Counted from the stretch's first letter, positions 1-6,920 are shown. The stretch: DNA of 9,201 bases from an uncultured Actinomycetes bacterium (GCA_905181745.1 CAJIYV010000072.1:1-9201), one strand, 5' to 3'. The notes: a model not told the origin generated them from the letters alone. Numbers and translations: made by a program.

Positions 1-1
1 A

Positions 2-133
2 CCGAGCGAGGTCATGACGCCAACGGTTCTCGAGAACACTTTTGGTGCTCGCATGGAAGTTCTTGAGCATCTCGGCATGCGCGTCGTCGTGGATGAAGCT
101 CCGACTCCCTTGACTCCAAGAATGAGGCGTTGA
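2..133 (+). CDS. Metal ABC transporter ATP-binding protein, C-terminal end (partial)
   Basis: The window opens inside this gene, so only the last 43 codons and a TGA stop are visible. The readable part contains PSEVMTPTVLENTFGARMEVL, the kind of C-terminal segment found after the nucleotide-binding domain of zinc/manganese-type ABC ATPases, where a 'vltpe.l...yg..v.v' pattern follows the H-loop region. No Walker or signature motif falls inside the window, so the family call leans on this tail and on the next gene. The stop lies one base before the permease ATG, so the two genes are almost certainly one operon. Predicted role: the cytoplasmic ATPase that powers the permease encoded next. Confidence 0.75.
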   Translation, partial: PSEVMTPTVLENTFGARMEVLEHLGMRVVVDEAPTPLTPRMRR

Positions 134-134
134 C

Positions 135-1010
135 ATGGAGACCCTTCTAGAGCCTTTGGGCTATGCCTTTTTTCAGAAGGGACTATTTGTGGCCAGTCTG
201 TCTGGTGCACTGTTGGGACTGATCGGCGTCTATATCGTGTTGCGCGGCATGAGCTACCTGGGCCATGGTCTGTCGCACTCAATTTTCGGGGGTTTCGCGG
301 CGATGCAGTTATTCGCTGCCCAGTTTTACGCCATCGGCGCCGGGCTGTGGGGGGTTGCATCGGCTCTTGCGATCACGACTATCACCAAACGCAGCCGGGT
401 GGGAGCTGACGCCGCCATCGGTGTTATCACCATTGCCTCATTTGCCCTTGGAGTCGCACTGTTCGCAAAATTTGGCACGAGTGGGCCATCTTTTGAAAAT
501 GCACTCTTCGGCAGCATCCTTGGCATCAGCACCGGCCAGATCGTGGGCCTAATTGCTGTGTCATTCCTCACGACAGCTTTCGTCCTATTGCGCTATCGGG
601 CGCTGCTGTTTAGCACCTTCGACCCAGACGTGGCAGCTGTATCAGGGGTCAATGTGGGTCGCATCGAGGCCGCGCTGATGGTGGTGCTCTCGCTGGCAAT
701 CCTGGCGACGCTAACAGTTATTGGCGTAACGCTTGTGGCAGCCATGCTCGTGATTCCGGCGGTTGTAGCGAGGATGCTGACCGATTCGTTCGGCCGCATG
801 CTGGCTTTCAGCACAGTGATTGGCACGCTGTGTGGTCTGATCGGGATGTACGTCAGCTACTACGCCGGCGTCCCGTCCGGAACCATGATCGTTTTGGTGG
901 GAGCGGCACTGTTCATTGTGGTGCTTTTGGCAACTGGCGGACGGGGACTGCGACGGTCCGCCGGGTTGGACAGCCACTCAGAAGAGACGGTCGCCGAGAA
1001 ATCTGCGTAA
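135..1010 (+). CDS. Metal ABC transporter permease (ABC-3 / ZnuB-MntB type)
   Basis: A polytopic membrane protein of 291 residues, the usual length for the ABC-3 permease family that imports Zn, Mn or Fe ions with a periplasmic-type binding protein and an ATPase. Family hallmarks visible are GVYIVLRGMSYLGHGLSHS (residues 31-49, including the SH-[SA] segment after the first helix), the coupling region VIGVTLVAAMLVIPAVVAR (195-213), and the late SYYAGVPSGTMIVL segment (241-254). Hydrophobic stretches suggest about seven to nine helices. The C-terminus from residue 269 is a short hydrophilic tail. The ATG at 135 follows the upstream stop by one base and has GAGG at 124-127 as ribosome binding site, so translation is probably coupled. 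The metal cannot be told from the permease; no binding protein or metalloregulator gene is in view. Confidence 0.92.
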   Translation: METLLEPLGYAFFQKGLFVASLSGALLGLIGVYIVLRGMSYLGHGLSHSIFGGFAAMQLFAAQFYAIGAGLWGVASALAITTITKRSRVGADAAIGVITIASFALGVALFAKFGTSGPSFENALFGSILGISTGQIVGLIAVSFLTTAFVLLRYRALLFSTFDPDVAAVSGVNVGRIEAALMVVLSLAILATLTVIGVTLVAAMLVIPAVVARMLTDSFGRMLAFSTVIGTLCGLIGMYVSYYAGVPSGTMIVLVGAALFIVVLLATGGRGLRRSAGLDSHSEETVAEKSA

Positions 1011-1036
1011 ATAAAAGTTGCCTACACATTGGCTCG

Positions 1037-1113
1037 TGGGGTGAGTGACGGGACTTGAACCCGCGGCATCTGCGACCACAACGCAGCGCTCTACCAGCTG
1101 AGCTACACCCACC
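1037..1113 (-). tRNA. tRNA-His (anticodon GTG)
   Basis: Read on the minus strand this folds as a full cloverleaf. The acceptor stem is GTGGGTG against CACTCAC with one G-T pair. The D arm is TAGCTCAGCTGGTAGAGC, the anticodon stem CTGCG/CGCAG encloses the loop TTGTGGT, and the T arm carries TTCAAGT. The anticodon GTG gives histidine. The extra G at position -1 (base 1113) opposite a C discriminator (base 1040) is the histidine identity element, and CCA is encoded at 1037-1039. It lies downstream of orn on the same strand, an arrangement I recall from other actinobacteria such as Mycobacterium. Confidence 0.97.
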
Positions 1114-1396
1114 ATGCTGGTCTAAACATTTATGATTTTTCGACCAGCCGGTAAAGCATATCGGCTGGAGATTCGGCTGGAGATTCGGCTGGTTTGTGGC
1201 GTCCGCGATTGCTCGCAGGAAGTGCTCACATTCATCGCCCGGATCCTCGGGGAGAGCATCCCAGGAGTCGGGTGCGTTCTCACCAAGAATCACAGTCGGG
1301 GGATCAATAGTCCTTTTTGAGGGTTGCTTTTATGCGATTCACGCACAATTTCAGAACGCGTGAAACACGGTTTCGTGCCAATGATTGGTGAACAAG
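1114..1396. other. Gap between tRNA-His and orn with a coding-like stretch of unknown origin
   Basis: No complete gene is recognisable here. On the minus strand a GTG at 1293 opens a frame of plausible protein character (it begins VILGENAPDSWDALPEDPGD) and runs about 35 codons before entering the PNLQ repeat. It does not stop before the tRNA and continues through it. No ribosome binding site sits at a normal distance from the GTG. The upstream in-frame stop lies 12 codons earlier, with no ATG, GTG or TTG in between. It may be the remnant of a lost gene or chance. An inverted repeat TTCACGC/GCGTGAA with a 13-base loop (1338-1364) lies downstream of orn but has no T tract, so I do not call a terminator. 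Confidence 0.3.
1161..1192. repeat. 12-bp tandem repeat, about 2.7 copies
   Basis: The unit TCGGCTGGAGAT occurs perfectly at 1161-1172 and 1173-1184, followed by the partial copy TCGGCTGG at 1185-1192. The period of 12 keeps any overlapping reading frame open, and on the minus strand it reads PNLQ twice. A variable-number repeat is possible because the copies are identical. Confidence 0.9.
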
Positions 1397-2005
1397 TTAC
1401 ATGTGATCGACAACGTGGGAAACGCTGATGGACTTGGCGGTGTCGCCGTCGGGGCCGGGGAGGTCAACGAATACGGCTTCGCGGTAGTAGCGCAATTCGG
1501 CGATTGACTCGCGGATGTCCGCGAGGGCCCGGTGGTTGCCTGTTTTGTCCGGCGTATTGAAATACACCTTGGGGTACCAGCGGCGGGAAAGTTCCTTGAT
1601 GCTGGAGACATCAATCAGGCGGTAATGCAGATATTGGTCAATGTCGGGCATGTACTTTGCGAGGAATCCGCGGTCAACGTACACGCTGGAGCCGGCAAGT
1701 TGTCCCTTTCCTTCCTCGGGAATGTGCTCCTTGATGTAAGTGAGTACTTTGTCCTGGGCGTCGGCCAATGAGAGGCCATCAGGGATTTCGGTGATCAACC
1801 CGGATTCGGTGTGCATATTGGTAACGAAGTCATCCATGTGTGCAAGTGCGGCCGCACTTGGATTAACTACAAAGCTGACGCCTGCATCGATTTCGGTGAG
1901 ATCTGCTTCGGTCACGATCGCGGCGATCTCAACAATCTCGTCGGATTCGGTACTCAGGCCGGTCATCTCAAGGTCAATCCAGACCAAGCGGTCGTTTTGG
2001 GGCAT
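1397..2005 (-). CDS. orn: Oligoribonuclease (DEDDh 3'-5' exoribonuclease)
   Basis: Degrades 2- to 5-nt RNA fragments to mononucleotides at the end of RNA turnover; in many bacteria it also hydrolyses linear dinucleotides such as pGpG. It is 202 residues, close to the usual length of roughly 180-215. The catalytic DEDDh set is visible: D11 and E13 in VWIDLEMTGL, D111 in VDRGFLAKYMP, H158 and D163 in NHRALADIRESIAELRYYR. The stretch LIDVSSIKELSRRWYP (130-145) is also typical. The segment before D111 reads AGSSVYVDR, where the family usually has GNS followed by two or three residues and DR, so an Asn is replaced by Ser. The ATG at 2005 has no clear ribosome binding site and starts 9 bases after the stop of the stress-protein gene, so coupled translation is likely. 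Identification is secure. Confidence 0.97.
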   Translation of the reverse strand: MPQNDRLVWIDLEMTGLSTESDEIVEIAAIVTEADLTEIDAGVSFVVNPSAAALAHMDDFVTNMHTESGLITEIPDGLSLADAQDKVLTYIKEHIPEEGKGQLAGSSVYVDRGFLAKYMPDIDQYLHYRLIDVSSIKELSRRWYPKVYFNTPDKTGNHRALADIRESIAELRYYREAVFVDLPGPDGDTAKSISVSHVVDHM

Positions 2006-2014
2006 GACGTGAGC

Positions 2015-2965
2015 CTACGCTGCTTCCAATTCCTCCGGTGGGACGGGAACGATTGCTACGGGAACTTTTGCCTTCTGCAGCACGCCGTTACTCGTAGAAC
2101 CAAGGAGTGCCCCGATAGCGGCGTTACGGCCGCGGGTTCCAAGAACAATCATGACCGCATTTGTTGAGGAGTCGAGTAACGCTTGGACTGCGGGTGCTCG
2201 AACTAGATGCTCCACAACTTTGACATCGGGGTACTCCTGGGTATAGCCGGCGAGAATTTCGGCTGCAAGGCGTATTTCGTCATCGGCTACATGTTCTAGA
2301 GGAAGGGGAACTGGACCATCGGATGTAATGATCAGGTCAAATGAGGGAACATCCCACGCGTGGACGGCGACGATTTTAAAACCGTGACGGCTTGCTTCCT
2401 CAAATGCAAAATCTAGGGCGGCGAGTGAATGTTCTGATCCATCTAAGCCAACAATAATTTCAGTGGAATCTGCGTGAGGGCCTTGGCGCATTACGATCAC
2501 GGGGCAGCTCGCATGTGAGGTCACTTGCGATCCGACGGAGCCCAGCAGCAGGGCCGTGAAACCGCCGCGGCCGCGCGAACCAAGGACTATAAGTTCTGCA
2601 GTGTCACTTGCCGCAAGAAGAAGCGCTTGCGGGGTTCCAATTTCAACCGCAACCTGAACATCTGCACAATCAAGATCGGCCGCAATGCGTGTTAAATCCT
2701 GCACTGCTTCGTGACGCAGGTCGTCAATCAGATCAAGGCGTGGTGGAACGGATAACCCAAACACACTTGATGCCGTGTTGGGCATGATCGAGTACGCCAG
2801 AGTGATTCCGCACCCCCAAACTTTTGCTTCGCCAACGGCCCATTGGGCCGCTTTGAGTGATCCATCCGAGCCATCCATTCCGACCACAATGCGTCCGGCA
2901 AAAGGATCAATTTCGGCGATATGTGTGCCGTGATTACCCATAGTCCAATTCTGACCCCAATTCAC
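2015..2965 (-). CDS. Tandem-domain universal stress protein (UspA family)
   Basis: Two UspA domains in one chain (about 24-160 and 168-307), the layout common in actinobacteria. Both carry the ATP-binding pattern G-x2-G-x9-G-S: G129/G132/G142-S143 in GSRGRGGFTALLLGS, and G276/G279/G289-S290 in GTRGRNAAIGALLGS. Each domain begins with the usual hydrophobic strand and Asp (VVGMDGSDGS and IVGLDGSEHS). Such proteins bind ATP and act in dormancy, hypoxia or stress responses, though the exact role of this one cannot be read off. The start is uncertain: the GTG at 2965 gives 316 residues, while an ATG eight codons later (2941) gives 308. Neither has a strong ribosome binding site. orn follows 9 bases downstream on the same strand, suggesting a usp-orn transcript. 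Confidence 0.93.
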   Translation of the reverse strand: MNWGQNWTMGNHGTHIAEIDPFAGRIVVGMDGSDGSLKAAQWAVGEAKVWGCGITLAYSIMPNTASSVFGLSVPPRLDLIDDLRHEAVQDLTRIAADLDCADVQVAVEIGTPQALLLAASDTAELIVLGSRGRGGFTALLLGSVGSQVTSHASCPVIVMRQGPHADSTEIIVGLDGSEHSLAALDFAFEEASRHGFKIVAVHAWDVPSFDLIITSDGPVPLPLEHVADDEIRLAAEILAGYTQEYPDVKVVEHLVRAPAVQALLDSSTNAVMIVLGTRGRNAAIGALLGSTSNGVLQKAKVPVAIVPVPPEELEAA

Positions 2966-2982
2966 CTAAAGATCTAGGGGCG

Positions 2983-2993
2983 TTGGCCGCCAA
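2983..2993. promoter_or_regulatory. Inverted repeat TTGGC-C-GCCAA upstream of the stress-protein gene
   Basis: A perfect 5-bp inverted repeat with a one-base centre lies 18 bases upstream of the GTG at 2965 (42 from the ATG at 2941), inside the divergent region between the stress-protein and PAP2 genes. Position and symmetry fit an operator, but I recognise no specific regulator. Confidence 0.25.
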
Positions 2994-3085
2994 ATGTCCG
3001 TATGAGGGAAAAGATTTGACGAGATGGTGATGGGACAGGTCTGCGATGTGAACGCATGTACTAATCTAGGGGAGGGACTTGCGCG

Positions 3086-3187
3086 ATGAAAGCTAAGCGA
3101 GGATTATTAAGCCCGAAAATTAAGTATTTGCAAGGATTTTTTTTAAATTCATTAGGAGGCGCCGGTGTCACAGACTCGCACGCCTGA
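3086..3187 (+). CDS. Possible 33-codon leader ORF overlapping the PAP2 gene start
   Basis: An ATG at 3086 preceded by GGGGAGGG (3069-3076, nine bases away) opens a frame of 33 codons beginning MKAKRGLLSPKIKYLQ and ending with TGA at 3185-3187. That end lies 23 bases inside the PAP2 gene, in another frame. The middle is AT-rich and contains a run of eight T at 3137-3144. A ribosome translating it would pass over the PAP2 ribosome binding site and start, so it could control access to them. The good upstream ribosome binding site is the main support; the peptide resembles nothing I know and the ORF may be accidental. Confidence 0.25.
   Translation: MKAKRGLLSPKIKYLQGFFLNSLGGAGVTDSHA
3154..3159 (+). 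promoter_or_regulatory. Strong ribosome binding site fixing the PAP2 start
   Basis: AGGAGG ends five bases before GTG at 3165. An in-frame TAG at 3153-3155 closes the frame upstream, so the GTG start is well determined. Confidence 0.85.
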
Positions 3188-3983
3188 CCAGAAGTCAACC
3201 CGATCCCCGTTTTCCTGGAACCGGATGCGTTCCCATTTCGGTTCCGGTGCGGGGCTGCCCCCTTGGTGGGTTGAAGTGATCATTATTGGCACCGGGTACG
3301 TGCTTTATCAGGGTGTGCAGATCTTTGTCACCGGGTCAGAAGCATCCGCCGTGTCTAGGGCCGATTGGATTTGGCAAGTTCAGTCGTATCTCCACCTTAA
3401 CCCCGAAGTTGCGATCAATCATTGGGTCGCAGGGAATGATTTCCTGCTGTATTCAACGGGATATTTTTACGGAATTCTACATTTCGCAGTGACCCCACTT
3501 GTCCTTATTTGGGTGCGTTTGAGGCACCACAGCCATTATGCGATGCTGCGCAACACTCTTGTGGGTACGAGTTTGGTCGCATTGCTCATGTACTGGGTAA
3601 TTCCACTTGCCCCGCCACGTCTGTCCATGGGAAACATTGTCGATACTTTGCGGGTAGAAAATATTCTTTCCGCAGGCGATCCAACCGGCCCGGCATCAAT
3701 GGCAAATCAATACGCCGCAATGCCGAGTTTGCATGTTGCATGGGCCATTTGGGTCGCACTCGCCCTGTATGTGTGTCTGTGCCCCCGCACGTGGCGTTGG
3801 CTTGCTTGGATTTATCCGGCCGCAACAACTTTCGTTGTGATCGGAACGGGCAATCACTTTATTGCCGATGCCCTCGCCGGAGGGCTACTCGTGTGGCTGT
3901 GCTGGTTTGTGACCTCGCGCGTTCACTCGACTTTGCAGGGCCCGCAACGGGCCCTCGAACACAGTTATTCCCAGGTCTCCTAA
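3165..3983 (+). CDS. PAP2-superfamily integral membrane phosphatase/transferase
   Basis: A 272-residue membrane protein of the PAP2 superfamily, closest in motif style to the Aur1/inositolphosphotransferase-like branch (PAP2_3). Two of the conserved active-site blocks are clear: NQYAAMPSLHVAWAIW with PSLH at 187-190, and GNHFIADALAG with H231 and D235, the nucleophile-side His and its Asp partner. A proline-rich block PLAPPRLS (147-154) stands where the first motif lies in this branch. Hydrophobic segments near 36-55, 95-117, 130-148, 190-206, 212-228 and 232-250 suggest six helices. After a basic N-terminal tail of about 33 residues the chain enters the membrane. Substrate could be a lipid phosphate, a prenyl phosphate or a phosphoinositol head group; the sequence does not decide. 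It is transcribed away from the usp-orn pair and no clear partner gene follows. Confidence 0.88.
   Translation: MSQTRTPDQKSTRSPFSWNRMRSHFGSGAGLPPWWVEVIIIGTGYVLYQGVQIFVTGSEASAVSRADWIWQVQSYLHLNPEVAINHWVAGNDFLLYSTGYFYGILHFAVTPLVLIWVRLRHHSHYAMLRNTLVGTSLVALLMYWVIPLAPPRLSMGNIVDTLRVENILSAGDPTGPASMANQYAAMPSLHVAWAIWVALALYVCLCPRTWRWLAWIYPAATTFVVIGTGNHFIADALAGGLLVWLCWFVTSRVHSTLQGPQRALEHSYSQVS
3937..3955. repeat. Perfect 7-bp hairpin inside the end of the PAP2 gene
   Basis: AGGGCCC, then GCAAC, then AGGGCCC's complement GGGCCCT, forms a GC-rich stem with a 5-base loop, 29 bases before the end of the gene. There is no T tract after it, so it is not an ordinary intrinsic terminator. It could stabilise the mRNA 3' end or be a coding coincidence. 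Confidence 0.4.
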
Positions 3984-4062
3984 ATCTTTAACTCTCCCTC
4001 TGAGGCCCCAACGCCAATCACGAACAAAAGTCAAGATAGGTGGCATATGCAACAATCGAGCT

Positions 4063-4737
4063 ATGGGTGAGCCGGTGCATGTACTAGCTCCAGAGCTATC
4101 GCAGTTCTACTCGTGGCCACAGGGTTGGTGGATTCGGGCCATGATGCTACACACCCTTGATGGGGCGTATTTCGGACCCGATGGCGGCAGCAAAAGTCTG
4201 TCAAATCCGCGCGATCGGGACGTGTTACTTGAAGCACGACGCTGCGCTGACGTGGTGCTCGTGGGGGCAGCAACTATTCGGGCTGAGCGGTACCGACCCA
4301 TGCGCACAAATGCCGTGGTTGCGATCGTGTCACCTTCACTAGACCTCCCGTGGGAAGAGCCACTATTTGGTGAATCAACGCACCCGCCAATTGTGTGTAC
4401 AGTCAGAGGTAGCGAACCGCGCGAGGCACTTGGAGTCGCTTTGGAAATGCAAGAGCAGGGCAAAGTTCAGATCGTGCGCCTGGCCGACCCGGCAATTGAT
4501 TCGCTCACCTATTTGCGCGAGCAAGGACACCAACGGATTGTGTGTGAAGGTGGACCGCGTCTATTAGAGTCATTGTTTCAATTTGTTGATGAACTTGATT
4601 TGACCACAGCACCGTTCTTGGTTGGCACTGAGCCCGTCGGTGTTCAACAAGTCCAAGGGCACACCACTAATTGGCGTCTTGATTCTTGGTGGAATGAGGA
4701 TCAATACACCTACGCGAAGTACTTGCGCACACATTAG
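4063..4737 (+). CDS. RibD C-terminal domain reductase (pyrimidine reductase family)
   Basis: A 224-residue protein made only of the RibD_C / dihydrofolate-reductase-like domain; the cytidine-deaminase-like half of bifunctional RibD is absent. Visible family segments are MMLHTLDGAYFGPDG (27-41), the substrate/NADPH region DRDVLLEARRCADVVLVGAATIRAERY (about 51-77), and VCEGGPRLLESL (160-171) followed by VDELDLTTAPFLVG (175-188). Members reduce a ribosylamino-pyrimidine in riboflavin synthesis or related substrates with NAD(P)H. Stand-alone forms are common in actinobacteria and their substrate is often untested. No other riboflavin gene is in the window. The ATG at 4063 has only GAG close upstream; GTG at 4075 is an alternative in-frame start. 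The stop overlaps that of the convergent methyltransferase. Confidence 0.85.
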   Translation: MGEPVHVLAPELSQFYSWPQGWWIRAMMLHTLDGAYFGPDGGSKSLSNPRDRDVLLEARRCADVVLVGAATIRAERYRPMRTNAVVAIVSPSLDLPWEEPLFGESTHPPIVCTVRGSEPREALGVALEMQEQGKVQIVRLADPAIDSLTYLREQGHQRIVCEGGPRLLESLFQFVDELDLTTAPFLVGTEPVGVQQVQGHTTNWRLDSWWNEDQYTYAKYLRTH

Positions 4738-5570
4738 TGAGATCCCTGTAGGGCCCAAAAAACTACAGCTGCAGCTGATGCAACATTGAGTGAACTTATG
4801 GCATTAGACATTGGGATATGCACACTGTGATCGCAAGTTTCCAGGGATGCCGCAGAGAGCCCCTCACCTTCGGTGCCCAGAATCAGTGCGACCCGATCTA
4901 GCGGCCCCGCAGCAAATTCTCGTAAATCTTGGGATTCTTGGCTGCCAATATTCTGGGGTGAAATTGCGACCGTGGTAAAGCCTCGTCCTTTGAGCAGGTC
5001 GATTGAGGCCGGCCACTGAGGAATCCGGGTCCATGGCACAGTGAACACTGCACCCATGGAAACGCGGATACTTCGCCGGTAAAGCGGATCCGCGCATTTC
5101 GGCGTGATCAGAATCGCATCGATTCCAAGCCCGGCAGCTGCCCGAAAAATCGCGCCCACATTTGTGTGGTCAACAATGTCTTCAAGCACGACTACTCTTC
5201 GGGCCCCGTCCAGCACTGAATCCAAACTAAGTGGCGCAGGCCGAGTCATCTCCGCGAGCGCGCCGCGGTGAACATGAAATCCAGTCAACTCTTCAAGAAT
5301 TGTATGGCTGCCCGTGAAGACGTCAATGTTTCCAAAGTCATTGTCGGAAATGCCCGGGAGCAGTATTCGCATTTTCGCAAGCCAATTATCGGCCATGAGA
5401 ATCGAGACAGGGGTGTGCCCGCAGGCAACAGCGCGTTCAATTATCTTGGCGCTTTCGGCAATGTAGACGCCATTTTCCGGCTCGGATTTTCTGCGCAGTG
5501 CGACATCGGTTAAGCCTCGATAGGCAAGGAGTCGCGGATCGCCCGCTGTACTAATTGAGTGGATTGGCAT
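4734..5570 (-). CDS. SpoU/TrmH-family RNA 2'-O-methyltransferase
   Basis: A 278-residue SPOUT-class methyltransferase that transfers a methyl group from S-adenosylmethionine to a ribose 2'-OH in rRNA or tRNA. The N-terminal part (about 30-110) looks like the SpoU substrate-binding domain. The three catalytic-domain motifs follow: motif 1 DIVDHTNVGAIFRAAAGLG (131-149, with N137 and R143), motif 2 LILGTEGEGLS (229-239), and motif 3 HIPMSNAISSLNVASAAAV (251-269), which forms the knotted cofactor pocket. The ATG at 5570 lacks a clear ribosome binding site. A possible -10 (CATACT on the minus strand, bases 5604-5609) stands about 33 bases upstream. The TAA stop shares TTAG (4734-4737) with the convergent reductase stop, so there is no room for a separate terminator. 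Which RNA and base it modifies cannot be told. Confidence 0.92.
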   Translation of the reverse strand: MPIHSISTAGDPRLLAYRGLTDVALRRKSEPENGVYIAESAKIIERAVACGHTPVSILMADNWLAKMRILLPGISDNDFGNIDVFTGSHTILEELTGFHVHRGALAEMTRPAPLSLDSVLDGARRVVVLEDIVDHTNVGAIFRAAAGLGIDAILITPKCADPLYRRSIRVSMGAVFTVPWTRIPQWPASIDLLKGRGFTTVAISPQNIGSQESQDLREFAAGPLDRVALILGTEGEGLSAASLETCDHSVHIPMSNAISSLNVASAAAVVFWALQGSH

Positions 5571-5916
5571 TTCGCAGATTTCTGGAGGTACACATTTCTC
5601 CTAGTATGGCATTCATGGTAGCGAAATCAGCGAGTGCAGAACTCACAGCCCGGCGCGGCATGTGAGAAACCTGGCTTCGTAAATATGAAAAGGCCACGTC
5701 GCCATGTCTTGCGGCGTAACTTGTTAAACTGAAGGGCCCGAACTCACCAGAAGCGGTCCTAGATGAAAGTCAGCGGCTCAAGTTGATGGTTCACGACTGA
5801 CAAGGTCAGCTATCTGCTACGAGGAATGCAGCAAGCACGGCACAGTTTCATGGCAGGCACCCATCCCGGGAGTAGTCGACCGCACATTTGCTGCCTCGTT
5901 CTTACCTAATGGGAGG
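5571..5916. other. Gap without a recognisable gene
   Basis: About 346 bases between the start of the methyltransferase gene and the end of the YHYH gene. I see no conserved RNA (not RNase P RNA, tmRNA or SRP RNA by their core motifs) and no long frame. Frames seen are short: 19 residues at 5606-5665 (+), with GGAGG 18 bases ahead, and 15 residues starting at 5674 (+). A small stem CTGAC-AAG-GTCAG occurs near 5797-5809. The right side probably holds the 3' untranslated region of the YHYH gene and the left side the methyltransferase promoter. Confidence 0.5.
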
Positions 5917-6882
5917 TCATCGCGCAGGTCCCGGTCGAGCTGGGCGACCTTGTGAACCCTGCGCGCTCTGTGGATCGGTCATGGCTTCGCCGGCAGAGGA
6001 GTTGCGCGCGGTTGCGGTCCCTGTGAAGCAACCCAAGATGTACGGGTATTCATCATTTATCACGTAATGATAGATCTTTTGCTTTTTGCCGTTAAATTTT
6101 ACCTTCGCAGTCCGCCCGTGACATTTATCAAGTTGGCTATTTGTGAGAAAGTTTCCTGATCTATTACGAACGATATAAATGCCAAAGCCGTCATCTGCAT
6201 AGCCCCACAAGGTTGAAGTGTTCGGTTTCGTGTCGAAGGTTTTGACCGCACATTTGGACCCTGAGTGGTAGTGGTAATTAGATTGGTTTGGGTGACCTTC
6301 GCAACCATCGAGAACTTCGTGTGCCCGAGCATCGTTCCCTTTTCCATCCATTGCGTTGAACACGGTCACACCGTTGAGAGCCGTGGCCACCCCAGCAAAA
6401 GGCAGGCACGACACCTTGTTCGCAGGTTTGGGCTTTAGTGGAATCCGAATTGTGCTCTTTGCGGCGGTGGGCACTCCGGGGTTCCGATCGTATTGATTCA
6501 GCGTGGGGTCATTAGACACAGGAAAATTTCCTGTATACCCAATCGTTGGTACTTGGCTTGTGGACAGAGTGCGCCATCGGGCAGACTTTCGCTGATTATA
6601 TTGTGCGTCAGGCCACAGATTCTTCCCAGCAAGAGTTCCTAGTGACTGCTTTTTTGGCAAACTCCACGTGTTTCCACTGATCCACGGGACATCGTCGATC
6701 GCTCCCGGCGCGTTGGGATTTCCTGCCCGACACGTATATGTGTAGTTCTTCTTAGCCCCTGAAACTGAATTATTTCTATCCCCTAGTGGCAACGTGTCTA
6801 CGTCTGGACTTGCTAGTGCCGACCCTGTATTGAACGCGAAAATCATAATTCCGGCGGCAAAAAATCCTAGTGACTTTTGCAT
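5917..6882 (-). CDS. Secreted YHYH-domain protein
   Basis: With the ATG at 6882 the product is 321 residues. GAGGAGAG ends five bases ahead of that ATG, which favours it over the TTG seven codons upstream (6903). Residues 1-24 form a signal peptide (MQKSLGFFAAGIMIFAFNTG, then SALA before Ser25), so it is exported. The YHYH domain spans roughly 150-290: LDGCEGHPNQSNYHYHSGSKC (YHYH at 203-206), GYADDGFGIY (227-236), LDKCHGRT (251-258), IYHYVINDEYPYILGCFTG (270-288). Six cysteines (51, 159, 194, 211, 254, 285) could form disulfides. The tail after 300 is Gly/Pro/Gln/Arg-rich and low in complexity. The biochemical function of the family is not established to my knowledge. Codons such as CTA, AGA, TCA and AAT are frequent here compared with neighbouring genes, a possible sign of transfer. 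It may be co-transcribed with the DoxX-like gene 150 bases upstream or use its own promoter. Confidence 0.88.
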   Translation of the reverse strand: MQKSLGFFAAGIMIFAFNTGSALASPDVDTLPLGDRNNSVSGAKKNYTYTCRAGNPNAPGAIDDVPWISGNTWSLPKKQSLGTLAGKNLWPDAQYNQRKSARWRTLSTSQVPTIGYTGNFPVSNDPTLNQYDRNPGVPTAAKSTIRIPLKPKPANKVSCLPFAGVATALNGVTVFNAMDGKGNDARAHEVLDGCEGHPNQSNYHYHSGSKCAVKTFDTKPNTSTLWGYADDGFGIYIVRNRSGNFLTNSQLDKCHGRTAKVKFNGKKQKIYHYVINDEYPYILGCFTGTATARNSSAGEAMTDPQSAQGSQGRPARPGPAR

Positions 6883-6920
6883 GTTCTCTCCTCGAGTAGA
6901 CAACTTAACGCAACGTAGAA

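Noticed and set aside
913..1293. A 126-codon minus-strand frame as a real gene
   Set aside because: It runs through the whole tRNA-His and into the permease gene; at most its first 35 or so codons could be a remnant, which is reported separately.
1338..1364. Inverted repeat TTCACGC/GCGTGAA as the orn terminator
   Set aside because: The loop is 13 bases and there is no T tract on the orn strand after the stem.
3069..3090. GGGACTT near 3074 as half of a DosR-type box, attractive because of the stress protein
   Set aside because: Only one half-site is visible and the matching GTCCC half is absent at the expected spacing.
5606..5665. A 19-residue frame between the methyltransferase and YHYH genes
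   Set aside because: The GGAGG is too far (18 bases) from its ATG and the peptide shows nothing recognisable.
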